Shown piece by piece: positions 15,244 to 25,872 of a DNA stretch of 64,000 nt. The stretch lies in NCBI GenBank assembly GCA_905373475.1, contig CAJPTC010000007.1, positions 1-64,000 on the forward strand, in the 5' to 3' direction. Within the stretch, counting starts at the first letter, position 1. Each line of letters opens with the position of its first letter. The notes under the pieces were generated by a model that saw nothing but the letters and a program-made list of their open reading frames with translations, did no database searches and was not told the origin of the DNA. This DNA is from Bacteroidia bacterium. Its GTDB lineage: Bacteria; Bacteroidota; Bacteroidia; Bacteroidales; CAJPTX01. The position numbers and the translations under genes are program-made.

Positions 15244-16482
15244 ATGAAGAGCTTGGATTTAATCCAGTCGTTTGCCGAGTTTAAAGATCAAAAGAATATA
15301 GACCGTGAGACGATGAAGACCATCCTTGAGGATGTCTTCCGTGCCGTGCTGGTCAAAAACTATGGTTCTGACGAGAACTACGATATCATCATCAATGTCG
15401 ATAAGGGCGACTTCGAGATCTACCGTATCCTAGAGGTCGTTGCAGACAACGAGGTCACTGATGAGAATCGCCAGATCGCCCTCTCTAAAGCACGCCTTGC
15501 TGCTGATGATTATGAGATAGGCGAAGAATATACTGAAGAGATAAAATTCGAGCAATTTGCCCGGCGAAACATACTCGCAATACGCCAAAACTTGGCGTCG
15601 CGAATCTCCGAAATGGAGCGTAGTAACCTCTACGAGCGTTATCGAAAACGCGTCGGACTACTTGTTTCGGCAGAAGTATACCAGATTCGCAAGCGTGAAA
15701 TCGTGCTACGAGACGAGGAGGATAACGAGCTTATACTCCCCAAAACCGAGCAGATCCCTTCAGATTTCTACCGTAAAGGCGATACGATACGCGCAGTAGT
15801 AGATCGTGTTGAAATAGGAAGAAGTGCGCCATTAGTCTTTGTCTCTCGCACATCGCCACGTTTCTTGGAATGCCTTATGGAGTTAGAAGTCCCCGAGATC
15901 TTTGATGGACTGATAACCATCAAGAAAGTGGTTCGCATCCCAGGGGAGCGCGCAAAGGTAGCGGTAGAATCCTACGACGACCGAGTAGATCCCGTAGGTG
16001 CATGTGTTGGTATGCGTGGCTCGCGTATACATGGGATTGTTAAGGAGTTGCGCAACGAGAATATCGATGTGATCAGTTACACCACCAATGCGTCGCTCTA
16101 TGTGACGCGTGCTTTGAGTCCCGCAAAACTGACGACTTTGGAGATCAACGAGGAAACACGTACGGCAGAGGTATACCTACAGCCTGAGGAGGTTTCTCTT
16201 GCTATCGGGAAGAATGGTTACAACATTCGCTTAGCGAGCGAATTGACGGGGTATAAAATAGATGTCTTCCGCGATGCTGATCCCGAACAAGAAGACGATT
16301 ATAACCTCGAAGAGTTTGCTGACGAAATTGAACCTTGGATAATTGATGTCCTGAAAAGTGTCGGCTGTGATACGGCACGAAGCGTTCTAAAGATGTCGCC
16401 CGAGTTCCTCGTGCAACGGACGGATCTGGAGGAAGAAACTATCAATGAAGTATTGCAAATCCTTCAAAGAGAGTTCGAATAG
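15244..16482 (+). CDS. nusA: Transcription factor NusA
   Basis: NusA binds RNA polymerase and modulates pausing, termination and antitermination. The product of 412 residues has the N-terminal polymerase-binding domain (about 1-130), an S1 domain (about 135-200, LLVSAEVYQIRKREIVL), and two KH domains with GACVGMRGSRIHGIVKEL (about 251-268) and VSLAIGKNGYNIRLASEL (about 318-335). The short acidic C-terminal tail lacks the second repeat of the long enterobacterial form. It sits between rimP and infB. Confidence 0.95.
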   Translation: MKSLDLIQSFAEFKDQKNIDRETMKTILEDVFRAVLVKNYGSDENYDIIINVDKGDFEIYRILEVVADNEVTDENRQIALSKARLAADDYEIGEEYTEEIKFEQFARRNILAIRQNLASRISEMERSNLYERYRKRVGLLVSAEVYQIRKREIVLRDEEDNELILPKTEQIPSDFYRKGDTIRAVVDRVEIGRSAPLVFVSRTSPRFLECLMELEVPEIFDGLITIKKVVRIPGERAKVAVESYDDRVDPVGACVGMRGSRIHGIVKELRNENIDVISYTTNASLYVTRALSPAKLTTLEINEETRTAEVYLQPEEVSLAIGKNGYNIRLASELTGYKIDVFRDADPEQEDDYNLEEFADEIEPWIIDVLKSVGCDTARSVLKMSPEFLVQRTDLEEETINEVLQILQREFE

Positions 16483-16535
16483 TCAACGTAAGTTGTCGTG
16501 TTGTATTTTTTGGTAAGAGCTTTATTTAGCGTTGT

Positions 16536-19500
16536 ATGACAGAGAAAAAGAAAAGTCTACGGCTTAGCGCAGTGATGCGCGATTTCAATCTGGGTCTTTC
16601 TACGTTGGTTGCTTTCCTAGGGAAGCATGGCATCCAAGTGGAAGAGGATTCTAATGTCAAAATTGACCCCGAGGCCTACGAGTTGATTTTGCAAGAATAT
16701 GGTACGCCTGAAAAAAAACAAGCAGGCAGTGCGGCGAAAAAGAGTACAACAAGGACATCAAAGCTCCCTGACTCAGCGCCTGCGAATCAAGGCGATGTTG
16801 CATCTCATAAGATGGAGGGAGATAAAAAGCCTGCCACTGAAGCCGTCGAAGTTGCCGATTTAGAGAAACCCAAGCTCGATCTGAAGGTTAAGGGGAAGAT
16901 TCTCCTAGATGAGAAAGAATCTCAGGCGCATCCGCAGGACAAGGTTAGCTCTGAACCAGATAGTAAAACACAGAAAAAGGATTCAGTTCCCGAGCAGCCT
17001 ACTGAATTAAAAGCCGATTCTGCTGGCACTTTGTCCGAAAAGAAGAAAGAGAAACCAAAGGCAGAGAAGACGCCTGAGGTTATCGAGGCAAGCAAAGAGG
17101 AAGAACAAAAAACTGTAGAGGCAAAGAGTAAGCCCACCTCAGAAAGTAAAGTAGAGAGCACAGAACTCCAAAGCTCCTCTACGATCTCTACAACTGCAGA
17201 TACTAAAGAGGAAACTGTGAAGCCTCCCAAGAGTGCAAAGGTGGAGCGTAAGAATGAAGCACCTAAAGCACAAGATAAGCAAGAGGCTCAGCATCAGGCA
17301 CAAAATGCCGAAACGCGACTCGAATCGGGAGTAGAGAGTGCAGAGTCTACATCGAATAGGCCTCAGCCGAAGGTGGTTGGTAAGATTGAAATTACTGAAC
17401 AGACCACAAAGCATGGCAAACATAAACAGTTTGAGGCAAAGGCTGATGTAAAAAAGATGCCAGAAGAGACGCCTAAAACTGTGAATGAAAGTAACGAGAC
17501 GCCAGTTTTCGCAGAAGAAGCACAGGAAGAAAAGAGAACACAAGCTGAATCGGAGGTCTATCGTACAAATGTTACAAAGTTGGCGGGTACGACCGTAGTT
17601 GGAAAAATAGATCTCGATTCGTTAGCAGACAAGACTCGTCGTAAGCCAGAAGCAAGTGCTACTCCTGGAGGCGCAATTCAGAAACGTCGAAGACGGAAGA
17701 AAGTCGGGAGTAGTGAGGATGCGCAGCCACAGAATGTGGGGCAGCAGCAATTCCAACAGCGTCAGCAAGGGCAACAGCAAAGAAATAACAACAATGCTCC
17801 GCAGCACGAGCAAGACCGTCGTAAAAAGAAGAACAATAAGAAGCAGCAACCTATACCACGTCAGGAGATTACACAAGACGTGGTAAATGAACGTTTGAAG
17901 GAAACGCGTGCGCGTCTCGCAGCGCAAAGTCCGCTGTCTAAGAGCGTGAATTATAGAAAAGAGAAGCGGAGTTTACTAGAAGCACGTCGTGAAGAAGAGA
18001 ATTTGCGCAATGAAGAAGCTCGTAAGACATTGCAAGTAAGTGAGTTCGTTTCTGTAAATGAGCTTGCTGGTATGATGGATGTACCCGTAAACGAAGTCAT
18101 TGATGCTTGTTTGGGGTTAGACCTCATGGTTTCTATCAATCAGCGTTTGGATGGTGAAGCGCTTGTGTTGGTTGCCGATGAGTTTGGCTACAAAGTAGAG
18201 TTTGTAGGTCCTACACTTGAAGATGAGTTAAGCAATGAGGAAGACCGACCAGAGGACTTGAGACCACGTATCCCTATTTTCTCGGTCTTTGGTCATGTTG
18301 ACCACGGGAAAACTTCGCTTTGCAATAAAATTACCAATCGTGTAAAAAAAGAAGCGGGCGATATCACTCAGAGCATTACAGCAGATATAGTAACACTCGC
18401 TTCGGGCGAGCAGATGGTGCTTGTAGATACTCCTGGTCACGAAGCCTTTACGGCTATGCGTTCGCGCGGTGCTAAAATTGCCGATGTGGCCATTATTGTG
18501 ATCTCGGCAGTTGAGGGGGTTCAGCCCCAAACGGTGGAAGCCATGAACCATGCTGCAAGCAATGGTGTTCACATGGTCTTTGCCATCAATAAGATTGATA
18601 TGCCCGATGCGAACCCCAAACGTGTTCTAGACGAGCTTGCGAATATGAACTACCTCGTGGAGGAATATGGGGGTAAGTACCAGAGTCAAGAAATTTCGGC
18701 AAGACAGGGCATCAATATTGATAAGCTCCTCGAAAAGGTTTTGTTGGAAGCTGGCTTAATGGAGCTCAAAGCAAATCCCACACGGCGTGCTGATGCCGTC
18801 GTTCTAGAGTCGTCCAAAGAAAAAGGGCTTGGTAGTTGTGTTAATGTGATAGTACGAAACGGGACGTTGCATAAGGGCGATCGTATTGTGGCAGGGCAGT
18901 TTTATGGTAGAGTTCGTTCTCTACACATTCCAGGCGATACCAACAAGAAGGGGGTAGATGCTGTTGGTCCTTCTATGCCCGCAATGGTAATTGGTCTGAA
19001 TGGTACACCGCAAGCAGGCGACAATTTATTGGTAGTAGAAACCGATAAAGAAGCGCGGGAAATGGCTACCAAGATCGGAAAGATCCGACGTATGCAAGAA
19101 ATGAGTTCACGTAAACCTATTTCATTGGATGAGATCGGGCGTCGTATTGCGATAGGCAATTTCAAGGAGTTGAACATAATCCTCAAGGCAGATGTCGACG
19201 GTTCTGTAGAAGCGCTGTCCGATGCTCTATTGAAGCTATCCACGGAAGAGATTCAGGTGCAAATCATTTTCAAGGGAGTCGGACAAATCACGGAGACCGA
19301 TATATCGTTGGCAGAGTCTTCCAATGCCGTTATTGTCGGATTCCAAGTACGCCCGAGCGTCGAGGCGAAAAGACTTGCAGTGGAAAAGAATATAGATATT
19401 CACCTATACTCCATAATTTACGATGCTATAGAGGAAATCCGCCAGGCGATGGAAGGTATGCTAGCACCAGAAGTTAAGGAAGAAATTTTGGGGACTGCCG

Positions 19501-19775
19501 AGGTTCGAGAAACGTTCCATATCTCCAAAGTCGGGACAATCGCTGGGTGTATGGTACGTGAGGGGAAGATTCTGCGTGGCTCGAAGGTACGCATCATCCG
19601 AGATGGTATTGTAGTATACACTAGCGAACTACTCACTCTTAAACACTTCAAGGATGAAGCTAAGGAGGTTTCTGTCGGACAAGAGTGTGGTATTAGCGTT
19701 AAGAATTACAATGATATTAAGGTCGGCGATTTGATAGAAGCTTACCGCGAGACGGAAGTGAAACGAACCCTATAA
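16536..19775 (+). CDS. infB: Translation initiation factor IF-2
   Basis: IF-2 places initiator tRNA on the 30S subunit using GTP. The protein is 1079 residues. Residues 1-50 form the N-terminal IF2_N helical domain; about 55-455 is a very long Lys/Glu/Ser/Gln-rich low-complexity linker; a second IF2_N-like domain follows (about 500-555, SEFVSVNELAGMMDVP). The G domain starts near residue 580 with GHVDHGKTSL (G1), VDTPGHE (G3) and NKID (G4), then domains II, III and IV. The long linker is a feature of many Bacteroidetes IF-2 proteins. Confidence 0.95.
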   Translation: MTEKKKSLRLSAVMRDFNLGLSTLVAFLGKHGIQVEEDSNVKIDPEAYELILQEYGTPEKKQAGSAAKKSTTRTSKLPDSAPANQGDVASHKMEGDKKPATEAVEVADLEKPKLDLKVKGKILLDEKESQAHPQDKVSSEPDSKTQKKDSVPEQPTELKADSAGTLSEKKKEKPKAEKTPEVIEASKEEEQKTVEAKSKPTSESKVESTELQSSSTISTTADTKEETVKPPKSAKVERKNEAPKAQDKQEAQHQAQNAETRLESGVESAESTSNRPQPKVVGKIEITEQTTKHGKHKQFEAKADVKKMPEETPKTVNESNETPVFAEEAQEEKRTQAESEVYRTNVTKLAGTTVVGKIDLDSLADKTRRKPEASATPGGAIQKRRRRKKVGSSEDAQPQNVGQQQFQQRQQGQQQRNNNNAPQHEQDRRKKKNNKKQQPIPRQEITQDVVNERLKETRARLAAQSPLSKSVNYRKEKRSLLEARREEENLRNEEARKTLQVSEFVSVNELAGMMDVPVNEVIDACLGLDLMVSINQRLDGEALVLVADEFGYKVEFVGPTLEDELSNEEDRPEDLRPRIPIFSVFGHVDHGKTSLCNKITNRVKKEAGDITQSITADIVTLASGEQMVLVDTPGHEAFTAMRSRGAKIADVAIIVISAVEGVQPQTVEAMNHAASNGVHMVFAINKIDMPDANPKRVLDELANMNYLVEEYGGKYQSQEISARQGINIDKLLEKVLLEAGLMELKANPTRRADAVVLESSKEKGLGSCVNVIVRNGTLHKGDRIVAGQFYGRVRSLHIPGDTNKKGVDAVGPSMPAMVIGLNGTPQAGDNLLVVETDKEAREMATKIGKIRRMQEMSSRKPISLDEIGRRIAIGNFKELNIILKADVDGSVEALSDALLKLSTEEIQVQIIFKGVGQITETDISLAESSNAVIVGFQVRPSVEAKRLAVEKNIDIHLYSIIYDAIEEIRQAMEGMLAPEVKEEILGTAEVRETFHISKVGTIAGCMVREGKILRGSKVRIIRDGIVVYTSELLTLKHFKDEAKEVSVGQECGISVKNYNDIKVGDLIEAYRETEVKRTL

Positions 19776-19821
19776 GGTTTCCTACGCATAAGTTTTACCG
19801 ATCTAAAAGAATATAGGATAC

Positions 19822-21198
19822 ATGAATACAGAGGCGTTGCATGCGTTATCGCCACTAGACGGGCGCTATGAGGCAAAGACAGAGGGATTGCGAAAATACT
19901 TTTCAGAGTTTGCCCTTATTCGCTATCGTCTGATCGTTGAAATTGAGTATTTCATTGCTTTATGCGAGTTGCGATTACCCGAATTGGCTTCTTTTCCCAA
20001 AGAGAAGTTTGATGAGTTACGCACGCTTTATCTAGATTTTGATGATACGCAAGCGCTTCTGATTAAGGGTGTTGAGAAGCAAACGAATCATGATGTGAAA
20101 TCGGTTGAATATTACATTCGCGACAAGTTTGCTGAGCTGGGGCTACAGGCCTTTGCTGAATTTGTACACTTCGGACTGACGAGTCAGGATATCAACAATA
20201 CGGCATTCCCTAGCATGCTAAAAGATGCAATACATGCCGTTTACTACCCTGAGTTACTGGAGGTGCTACAACGGCTGGATGCGCTCGTAAATGCGTGGAG
20301 TACGATTCCCATGCTGGCACGTACTCATGGGCAGCCTGCTTCGCCCACAATCCTTGGAAAGGAAATCGGGGTCTATACCTCCCGTTTACGTGTGCAGCTC
20401 GAACAGCTCAGAAGTATTCCTGCGCCTGCAAAATTTGGAGGTGCTACGGGTAATTTTAATGCGCATCATGCAGCCTACCCTTCTATTGATTGGGAGAATT
20501 TTGCAAATAAATTCGTTAATGAGAAGCTAGGGCTTACACGGAGCGAGGTCACCACTCAGATTGATAATTACGACAATTTAGCCGCAATTTTTGATGCCCT
20601 TCGCCGCATCAATACCATACTGATCGATTTCTGCCGAGATATGTGGTCTTATATTTCGATGGACTATTTCCGCCAGACGATCGTTGCAAATGAAGTGGGC
20701 TCTTCAGCTATGCCACATAAGGTGAATCCCATAGATTTTGAGAATGCAGAGGGCAATTTAGGCATTGCCAACGCGCTTTTTGAGCATCTCGCTATGAAAT
20801 TACCTGTTAGTCGTTTGCAACGCGATCTTACAGACAGTACGGTAATCCGCAATATAGGAGTACCACTCGGACACACTCTCATTGCCCTACTTTCAATAAA
20901 AAAGGGATTGAGCCGAGTATCTCTACATCAAGAAGTATTGGAGCACGACCTCGAAACACATTGGGAGGTTGTGGCTGAAGGTATTCAAGTAATATTGCGC
21001 CGTGAAGGGGTCGCTAGTGCCTACGAATTGTTGAAAGACCTTTCTCGACGCGATATCCGCCCCAATCGCGAAGCGGTAGAAAATTTCATCGCCAATTTAA
21101 ATGTAAAAGCTTCGGTAAAGGAAGAGCTTAGAAAGCTCACTCCGTTTACTTATACAGGAATTCTACCGCATATCTTGAAGTCTACCGACGAGAAATGA
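19822..21198 (+). CDS. purB: Adenylosuccinate lyase
   Basis: PurB carries out two fumarate-releasing steps of purine synthesis (SAICAR to AICAR and adenylosuccinate to AMP). The 458 residues match the longer, Escherichia coli-like subtype. LSPLDGRYEAKTEGLRKYFS opens the protein, TSQDINNTA (about residues 124-132) is an active-site block, and GSSAMPHKVNP (about 292-302) is the fumarase/aspartase superfamily signature with the catalytic Ser on its mobile loop. Its stop overlaps the start of the next gene by 4 bases. Confidence 0.95.
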   Translation: MNTEALHALSPLDGRYEAKTEGLRKYFSEFALIRYRLIVEIEYFIALCELRLPELASFPKEKFDELRTLYLDFDDTQALLIKGVEKQTNHDVKSVEYYIRDKFAELGLQAFAEFVHFGLTSQDINNTAFPSMLKDAIHAVYYPELLEVLQRLDALVNAWSTIPMLARTHGQPASPTILGKEIGVYTSRLRVQLEQLRSIPAPAKFGGATGNFNAHHAAYPSIDWENFANKFVNEKLGLTRSEVTTQIDNYDNLAAIFDALRRINTILIDFCRDMWSYISMDYFRQTIVANEVGSSAMPHKVNPIDFENAEGNLGIANALFEHLAMKLPVSRLQRDLTDSTVIRNIGVPLGHTLIALLSIKKGLSRVSLHQEVLEHDLETHWEVVAEGIQVILRREGVASAYELLKDLSRRDIRPNREAVENFIANLNVKASVKEELRKLTPFTYTGILPHILKSTDEK

Positions 21199-23012
21199 AA
21201 GATTTGAAGCGTTTGCTGCGTTACTTGTTACCGTTCAAGTGGCGCGCCTTGGCGAATATTCTCTTTAATGTATTTGGAGCTTTCTTCTCGCTTTTCTCGC
21301 TCTCTCTATTGATCCCGTTCCTTGGGGTCTTGTTCGGCACTATGCCGTTAGTTGAGGTAAAACCTGAGTTTCATCTCAATCTAGAGTCGGTATCCAATAC
21401 GCTTTATTTCTATATTAGCGAAGTAATCAGACTCTACGGGAAAGAGATTGCTCTCTTTGTAGTCATATTTTTCGTCGCAATTAACGCGCTGTTGAAGAAC
21501 CTATTTACCTATTTGGCGTCGTGGCATCTTGCCCCAATCCGACTTGGTATTGTTCGCAATTTGCGCAATCAGTTATTCTATAAAATATTGCATCTCCCGC
21601 TCGGCTACTATACAGAAGAACGAAAGGGAGACATAATGAGTAAGATGGCAAACGATGTAGGGGAAATTGAATACTCTATTATGCGTTCCATGAGTATGTT
21701 CTTCAAAGAGCCCGTTGTTATAATCGTTCATTTTGTTGGCTTACTCCTTGTGAGCGTAAAGCTCACATTATTCGTGCTAGTCTTATTGCCATTGTCTGGG
21801 TTAATCATAGGACGAATCGGTAAGAATTTGAAACAAAGCTCCTCGCGTACTCAGCAAATGCTGGGGGGCATTTTCTCCCTCATTGAAGAGACCTTGGGCG
21901 GTCTGCGTATCGTAAAAGCGTTTAATGCAGAAAAGAAGAGTTATGAGCGCTTTGTAAAAGAGAATGGTGAATATACGCGCATGGCTTTGCACATCAATCG
22001 TCGCCAAGATCTTGCTAGCCCTTTGAGCGAATTTTTAGGAACAGTGGTTATGGGTTGCGTACTATGGTATGGCGGCAGTTTGGTCTTCTCTCCAGAACAC
22101 GCGATTAGCCCTGAATCGCTTATCGGTTACATGGGATTGTTTTATATGATATTAAATCCTGCAAAGTCATTTTCTTCGTCCTATTTTAGCCTACTAAAGG
22201 GTTTTGCTTCTGCAGAACGTATTGATACGATTCTTGACGCAGAGAATCCGATAAAGTCGCCCGAAAATCCGTTGCCAGCTCCTGCATTTAATACTTCTAT
22301 AGAGTATCGAGATGTTCATTTTACGTACGATCAGAGAGAAATCCTGCACGGGGTCTCGCTCTCTATTCAGCGCGGAATGACGGTTGCTCTTGTCGGACAA
22401 TCGGGGGCGGGAAAAACCACTTTTGTTGATCTCTTGCCTCGCTTCTATGATGTATCAGGCGGGGCTATATATATTGATGGGCACGATATTCGAGAATACA
22501 AAGTCGAGGATCTGCGTGCTTTGATGGGAAATGTTAATCAAGAACCGATTCTATTTAACGATACGGTTTACAACAACATAACGTTTGGGGTAGAGTCTGC
22601 AACGATGGAAGAGGTAATACGTGCTGCGAAGATTGCCAATGCGCACGAGTTTATAATGGAGACTGAGGCAGGCTACGAAACGAAAATAGGAGATCGTGGA
22701 TCGCGTCTCTCAGGAGGACAACGTCAACGATTAAGTATAGCACGTGCGATATTGAAGAACCCGCCAATTATGATACTCGATGAGGCTACTTCTTCTTTGG
22801 ATACCGCTTCAGAACGCCTTGTGCAGGAGGCGCTTGAACATCTCATGGAGAACAGAACTTCTATTGTGATTGCGCACAGACTCTCTACAATTAAGCGCGC
22901 AGATCTGATTTGTGTGCTCGACGATGGCTATATTGTAGAGCAAGGAAAGCATGAGGAACTTCTTGCTCAGGGCGGAATTTATGCACGCCTATACAGCATG
23001 CAAATTTGGTAG
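21195..23012 (+). CDS. ABC exporter, MsbA-like
   Basis: A half-transporter of 605 residues with six membrane segments (about residues 15-335) and a C-terminal ATPase domain. Walker A is GQSGAGKTT near residue 400, the signature LSGGQRQRLS near 505 and Walker B MILDEATSSLD near 525, with the switch His in VIAHRLST. It would work as a homodimer in the inner membrane; lipid A core or another lipid is the usual cargo of MsbA-like members, but the substrate is not determined by these motifs. It is translationally coupled to purB (ATGA overlap). Confidence 0.85.
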   Translation: MKDLKRLLRYLLPFKWRALANILFNVFGAFFSLFSLSLLIPFLGVLFGTMPLVEVKPEFHLNLESVSNTLYFYISEVIRLYGKEIALFVVIFFVAINALLKNLFTYLASWHLAPIRLGIVRNLRNQLFYKILHLPLGYYTEERKGDIMSKMANDVGEIEYSIMRSMSMFFKEPVVIIVHFVGLLLVSVKLTLFVLVLLPLSGLIIGRIGKNLKQSSSRTQQMLGGIFSLIEETLGGLRIVKAFNAEKKSYERFVKENGEYTRMALHINRRQDLASPLSEFLGTVVMGCVLWYGGSLVFSPEHAISPESLIGYMGLFYMILNPAKSFSSSYFSLLKGFASAERIDTILDAENPIKSPENPLPAPAFNTSIEYRDVHFTYDQREILHGVSLSIQRGMTVALVGQSGAGKTTFVDLLPRFYDVSGGAIYIDGHDIREYKVEDLRALMGNVNQEPILFNDTVYNNITFGVESATMEEVIRAAKIANAHEFIMETEAGYETKIGDRGSRLSGGQRQRLSIARAILKNPPIMILDEATSSLDTASERLVQEALEHLMENRTSIVIAHRLSTIKRADLICVLDDGYIVEQGKHEELLAQGGIYARLYSMQIW

Positions 23013-23039
23013 AAACCAACTGTCAATTTCTTAACTTTG
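23005..23039 (+). promoter_or_regulatory. Promoter of the CheR-Sia operon
   Basis: TTTG (23005-23008, at the end of the upstream gene) is followed after 23 bases by TAACTTTG (23032-23039), a perfect -7 box. Transcription would begin about 40 bases before the GTG start of the first cheR-like gene. Confidence 0.55.
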
Positions 23040-23087
23040 TTGAAGACCTAGTCTGCTACTAGGTTCGTGTTATAAGCGGAAGAGGAA

Positions 23088-23927
23088 GTGGAAAATTCGG
23101 ATGACTTATTCCGGTTCATAACGGCACTCAGGGCGTATACTTCCTACGACTTGAGCGATTATTCCGATCGCTCACTGCGCCGAAGACTCTACAAAGTCCT
23201 TGACGATCAGAGAATTACAATAGACGAACTGCTTGCTCAACTTGCCAAAGATCCCAGTTACGGCGAGCAGCTGGTCGAGGCGATTACGGTTAATACTAGC
23301 GAACTGTTCCGCGATCCTTCCGTCTGGCTTCTTTTGCGTTCGCGCATTTATCCCAAATTCAAGGCGCAAACATATCTCAATGTTTGGCATGCTGGCTGTT
23401 CTATGGGGCAGGAGGTCTATTCAAACTTGATGTTGCTCAATGAACTCGGACTATACGAGAAAGCCCGTGTCTATGCGAGCGACATCAATGCAAAGATTAT
23501 ACAAGCCGCTCAAAAAGGTGAGTATCGTTATCGCTTTAATCTCTCTTACCTAGATAATTTCGATCTGGTAATCAATACGAACCCTCTGAATTATGAAGAA
23601 AAACTCTCGATACCCTATTCAAAATATTTCAATATAGACGAAGCAAGAGACCTTATAACGATTCATCCCTCGTTAAGACAGAAACCAACCTTTAGATGGA
23701 ATGATCTCGTTAAAGGAGTTAACCCCTTCTTTGTCCGATATGATGTCATTTTTTGTCGAAATGTCTTGATTTACTTTAACGCTTCGCTACAGAATCGCCT
23801 CTTTGAGATGTTTTATCGTAATTTATACCCAGGAGGCATTTTGGTGCTCGGTGCTCATGAATCTATTATTGGCTCATGGGCTAACAAATTTGAGAGGTTG
23901 TCGCAGGTGTATGTGCGTAAAGATTGA
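23088..23927 (+). CDS. CheR-type protein methyltransferase
   Basis: CheR enzymes use S-adenosylmethionine to methylate glutamates of chemoreceptors. The product is 279 residues from a GTG start. The N-terminal helical domain (about 1-70) ends in ITVNTSELFRDPSVW, a CheR hallmark. The SAM loop is WHAGCSMGQEVYS (about 101-113), followed by VYASDIN and by FCRNVLIYFN (about 222-231). All expected motifs are intact. No MCP receptor, CheA or flagellar gene is in the window, so its target is probably not classical chemotaxis. First gene of a twelve-gene operon; it overlaps the next gene by 4 bases. Confidence 0.88.
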   Translation: MENSDDLFRFITALRAYTSYDLSDYSDRSLRRRLYKVLDDQRITIDELLAQLAKDPSYGEQLVEAITVNTSELFRDPSVWLLLRSRIYPKFKAQTYLNVWHAGCSMGQEVYSNLMLLNELGLYEKARVYASDINAKIIQAAQKGEYRYRFNLSYLDNFDLVINTNPLNYEEKLSIPYSKYFNIDEARDLITIHPSLRQKPTFRWNDLVKGVNPFFVRYDVIFCRNVLIYFNASLQNRLFEMFYRNLYPGGILVLGAHESIIGSWANKFERLSQVYVRKD

Positions 23928-25870
23928 AGCTGATGAAGGAAGTGTTTTTACGCGTAGTTGAGGCACTACGTAGTTTGTGGGTTAGGGTGCGAGTCCGTCT
24001 CCTGACCATGGGGAGTCTCATCGTATTCCTCGGAATATGTCTCTTCATCTTCGAGCGCATGGTCTATTCCGAATCGCATGAGCAGCTGAGTAGAACCCTA
24101 GAGAGTTTTGCAGAGAAATTTTCTCAAACGCTCGAAATGCTGGATCTTGACTTGAAGAATTTGGACACCGTAGAACATGCACGTTTACGTTCTCTATTCC
24201 GAGATCCTATGTACGGCGATACGGGGTATCCGTTTGTTGTACAGATGACAGGCAAGATTGATTTCCATTTCTTCCGCGACGGAGATCGCCTTTCGCGCGA
24301 GGTCATGGATCAGATGGCTTCGGCTCCTAGCCGACGAGGGAGTCTACGGATCAATTTCGACGGTGGGCAGACACAAGAACGTGAGATAATATTTACCTAC
24401 GTTCGCGAACTAGATTGTTTTCTTGCTATTGAAGTCTCCGATGCTGTGTTTGATGCGACTTTGAACGGAATTCGTATATACAGCTGGGCATTATTTATTT
24501 TTGGTAGTCTTCTGGTGTGGCTAATGCTGAGCTATTATACGCATCGCGAAACTCGATTCCTCAAGTCTTTGCGCTCGGACTTGTCGGCTCTTGCAGAAGG
24601 AATCTTGCCAGAGCAGGTTGCATTTCGAGGACAAAAAGAGGTAACGCAGATTGTAGATGCTCTCAAACGTCTTATAGATGGACTCTCAAATACTACTGCT
24701 TTCGTAAAACATTTGGCTATTAACGATCTTACCCAAGAATATACTCCTATGGGAGTAAGAGATGAATTGGGGAATTCGCTTCTTGAGTTAAGATCTGCTC
24801 TACAGAAGCAAGAAATTGAGGCAGGACATATAAAGGAAGAGGAACGAATCCGGAGTTGGAGTAATGAAGGGTTGGCTGAATTTGCAAAGTTGCTTCGTGA
24901 AAATAGTAACGATATCGCTCTCTTGGCAGACGTCATCTTAAAACGTATAGTAAACTATTTGGAGGCTATGCAAGGCGCATTGTACATGGCAGAGGAACGC
25001 AAAACAGGGACTGTGTTGCATTTGGTCTCGGCATTTGCTTACAATAGAAAGAAGTTTCTCAAGCAGGATCTTAAGTTGGGTGAAGGGTTGGTTGGAACGT
25101 GTGCTATTGAGCGGGAATTGGTACACATAGACGTTTTACCTCCTGAGTATTGTGAAATCACCTCGGGAATAGGCAATGTCCCTCCTAAAGAACTATTACT
25201 GGTACCGTTGAAAACAGATGACGCTCTATTAGGAGTTCTGGAACTGGCTTCCTTAAAAGGTTTTGCTCCCTATATGGTTGCTTTCGCACAACTACTCTCG
25301 GTAAGTATTGCGCAAACTTTGCAGCAAGTACAGACCAATCAGCGCACAGCAGAGTTGCTCAAACAGTCGCAGGAACAGCGTGAAGCGATGCGTTCGCAGG
25401 AAGAGGAAATGCGCCAGAATCTAGAAGAGATGCAAGCAACGCAAGAAGAAATGACTCGCAGAACGCAGGAATATGAGGTACTTTCCTACGTACTAGAGCA
25501 AGCTACTTTCTATGCCGAATTCTCGGAGGAGGGACTGCTCTTACAAAGCAATCAAAAATTAAAAGAGTTCTTGCATCAACTCGGATTTGCAGAACAAACA
25601 GAATTACGAATTCTAGATCTTGTTGAGGTGGAAAATAGCGTTACTGAACAGCACGCAGAGACCTTGACCTCCAGTTGGAAGAATATTCTTGCAGGAGTTT
25701 CGCAAACCTTTGTGTTGAGATTCAGGACAGAAAAGCCTGCACTGCTTTACGCCGCATTCACCTCACTTGCACGTGACGGAGGGAGTCGGGTTTACATGTT
25801 AGCACAAGATATTGCGAATCTCTTCCCTAATGGCGAAAAACAACCAACGAAACCAGAGGAGTATAGGTAG
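23924..25870 (+). CDS. Membrane sensor with extracytoplasmic, HAMP-like, GAF and PAS-like domains
   Basis: A protein of 648 residues. Membrane segments near residues 25-47 and 186-207 flank an extracytoplasmic single-Cache-like region. A HAMP-like linker (about 208-300) leads into a GAF domain (about 330-470, with LGEGLVGTCAIERELVHIDV and ITSGIG). Next come a coiled coil (about 470-520, RQNLEEMQATQEEM) and a PAS-like domain (about 525-635). No kinase, cyclase or receiver domain is present, so it must signal through partners. It overlaps the CheR gene and is followed 2 bases later by a second cheR-like gene. Its GAF and coiled coil resemble those at 28074 and 56910. Confidence 0.75.
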   Translation: MKLMKEVFLRVVEALRSLWVRVRVRLLTMGSLIVFLGICLFIFERMVYSESHEQLSRTLESFAEKFSQTLEMLDLDLKNLDTVEHARLRSLFRDPMYGDTGYPFVVQMTGKIDFHFFRDGDRLSREVMDQMASAPSRRGSLRINFDGGQTQEREIIFTYVRELDCFLAIEVSDAVFDATLNGIRIYSWALFIFGSLLVWLMLSYYTHRETRFLKSLRSDLSALAEGILPEQVAFRGQKEVTQIVDALKRLIDGLSNTTAFVKHLAINDLTQEYTPMGVRDELGNSLLELRSALQKQEIEAGHIKEEERIRSWSNEGLAEFAKLLRENSNDIALLADVILKRIVNYLEAMQGALYMAEERKTGTVLHLVSAFAYNRKKFLKQDLKLGEGLVGTCAIERELVHIDVLPPEYCEITSGIGNVPPKELLLVPLKTDDALLGVLELASLKGFAPYMVAFAQLLSVSIAQTLQQVQTNQRTAELLKQSQEQREAMRSQEEEMRQNLEEMQATQEEMTRRTQEYEVLSYVLEQATFYAEFSEEGLLLQSNQKLKEFLHQLGFAEQTELRILDLVEVENSVTEQHAETLTSSWKNILAGVSQTFVLRFRTEKPALLYAAFTSLARDGGSRVYMLAQDIANLFPNGEKQPTKPEEYR

Positions 25871-25872
25871 AG

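Noticed and set aside
17622..17927. Minus-strand ORFs inside infB
   Set aside because: They arise from the biased Lys/Gln/Glu codons of the IF-2 linker and are shadows.
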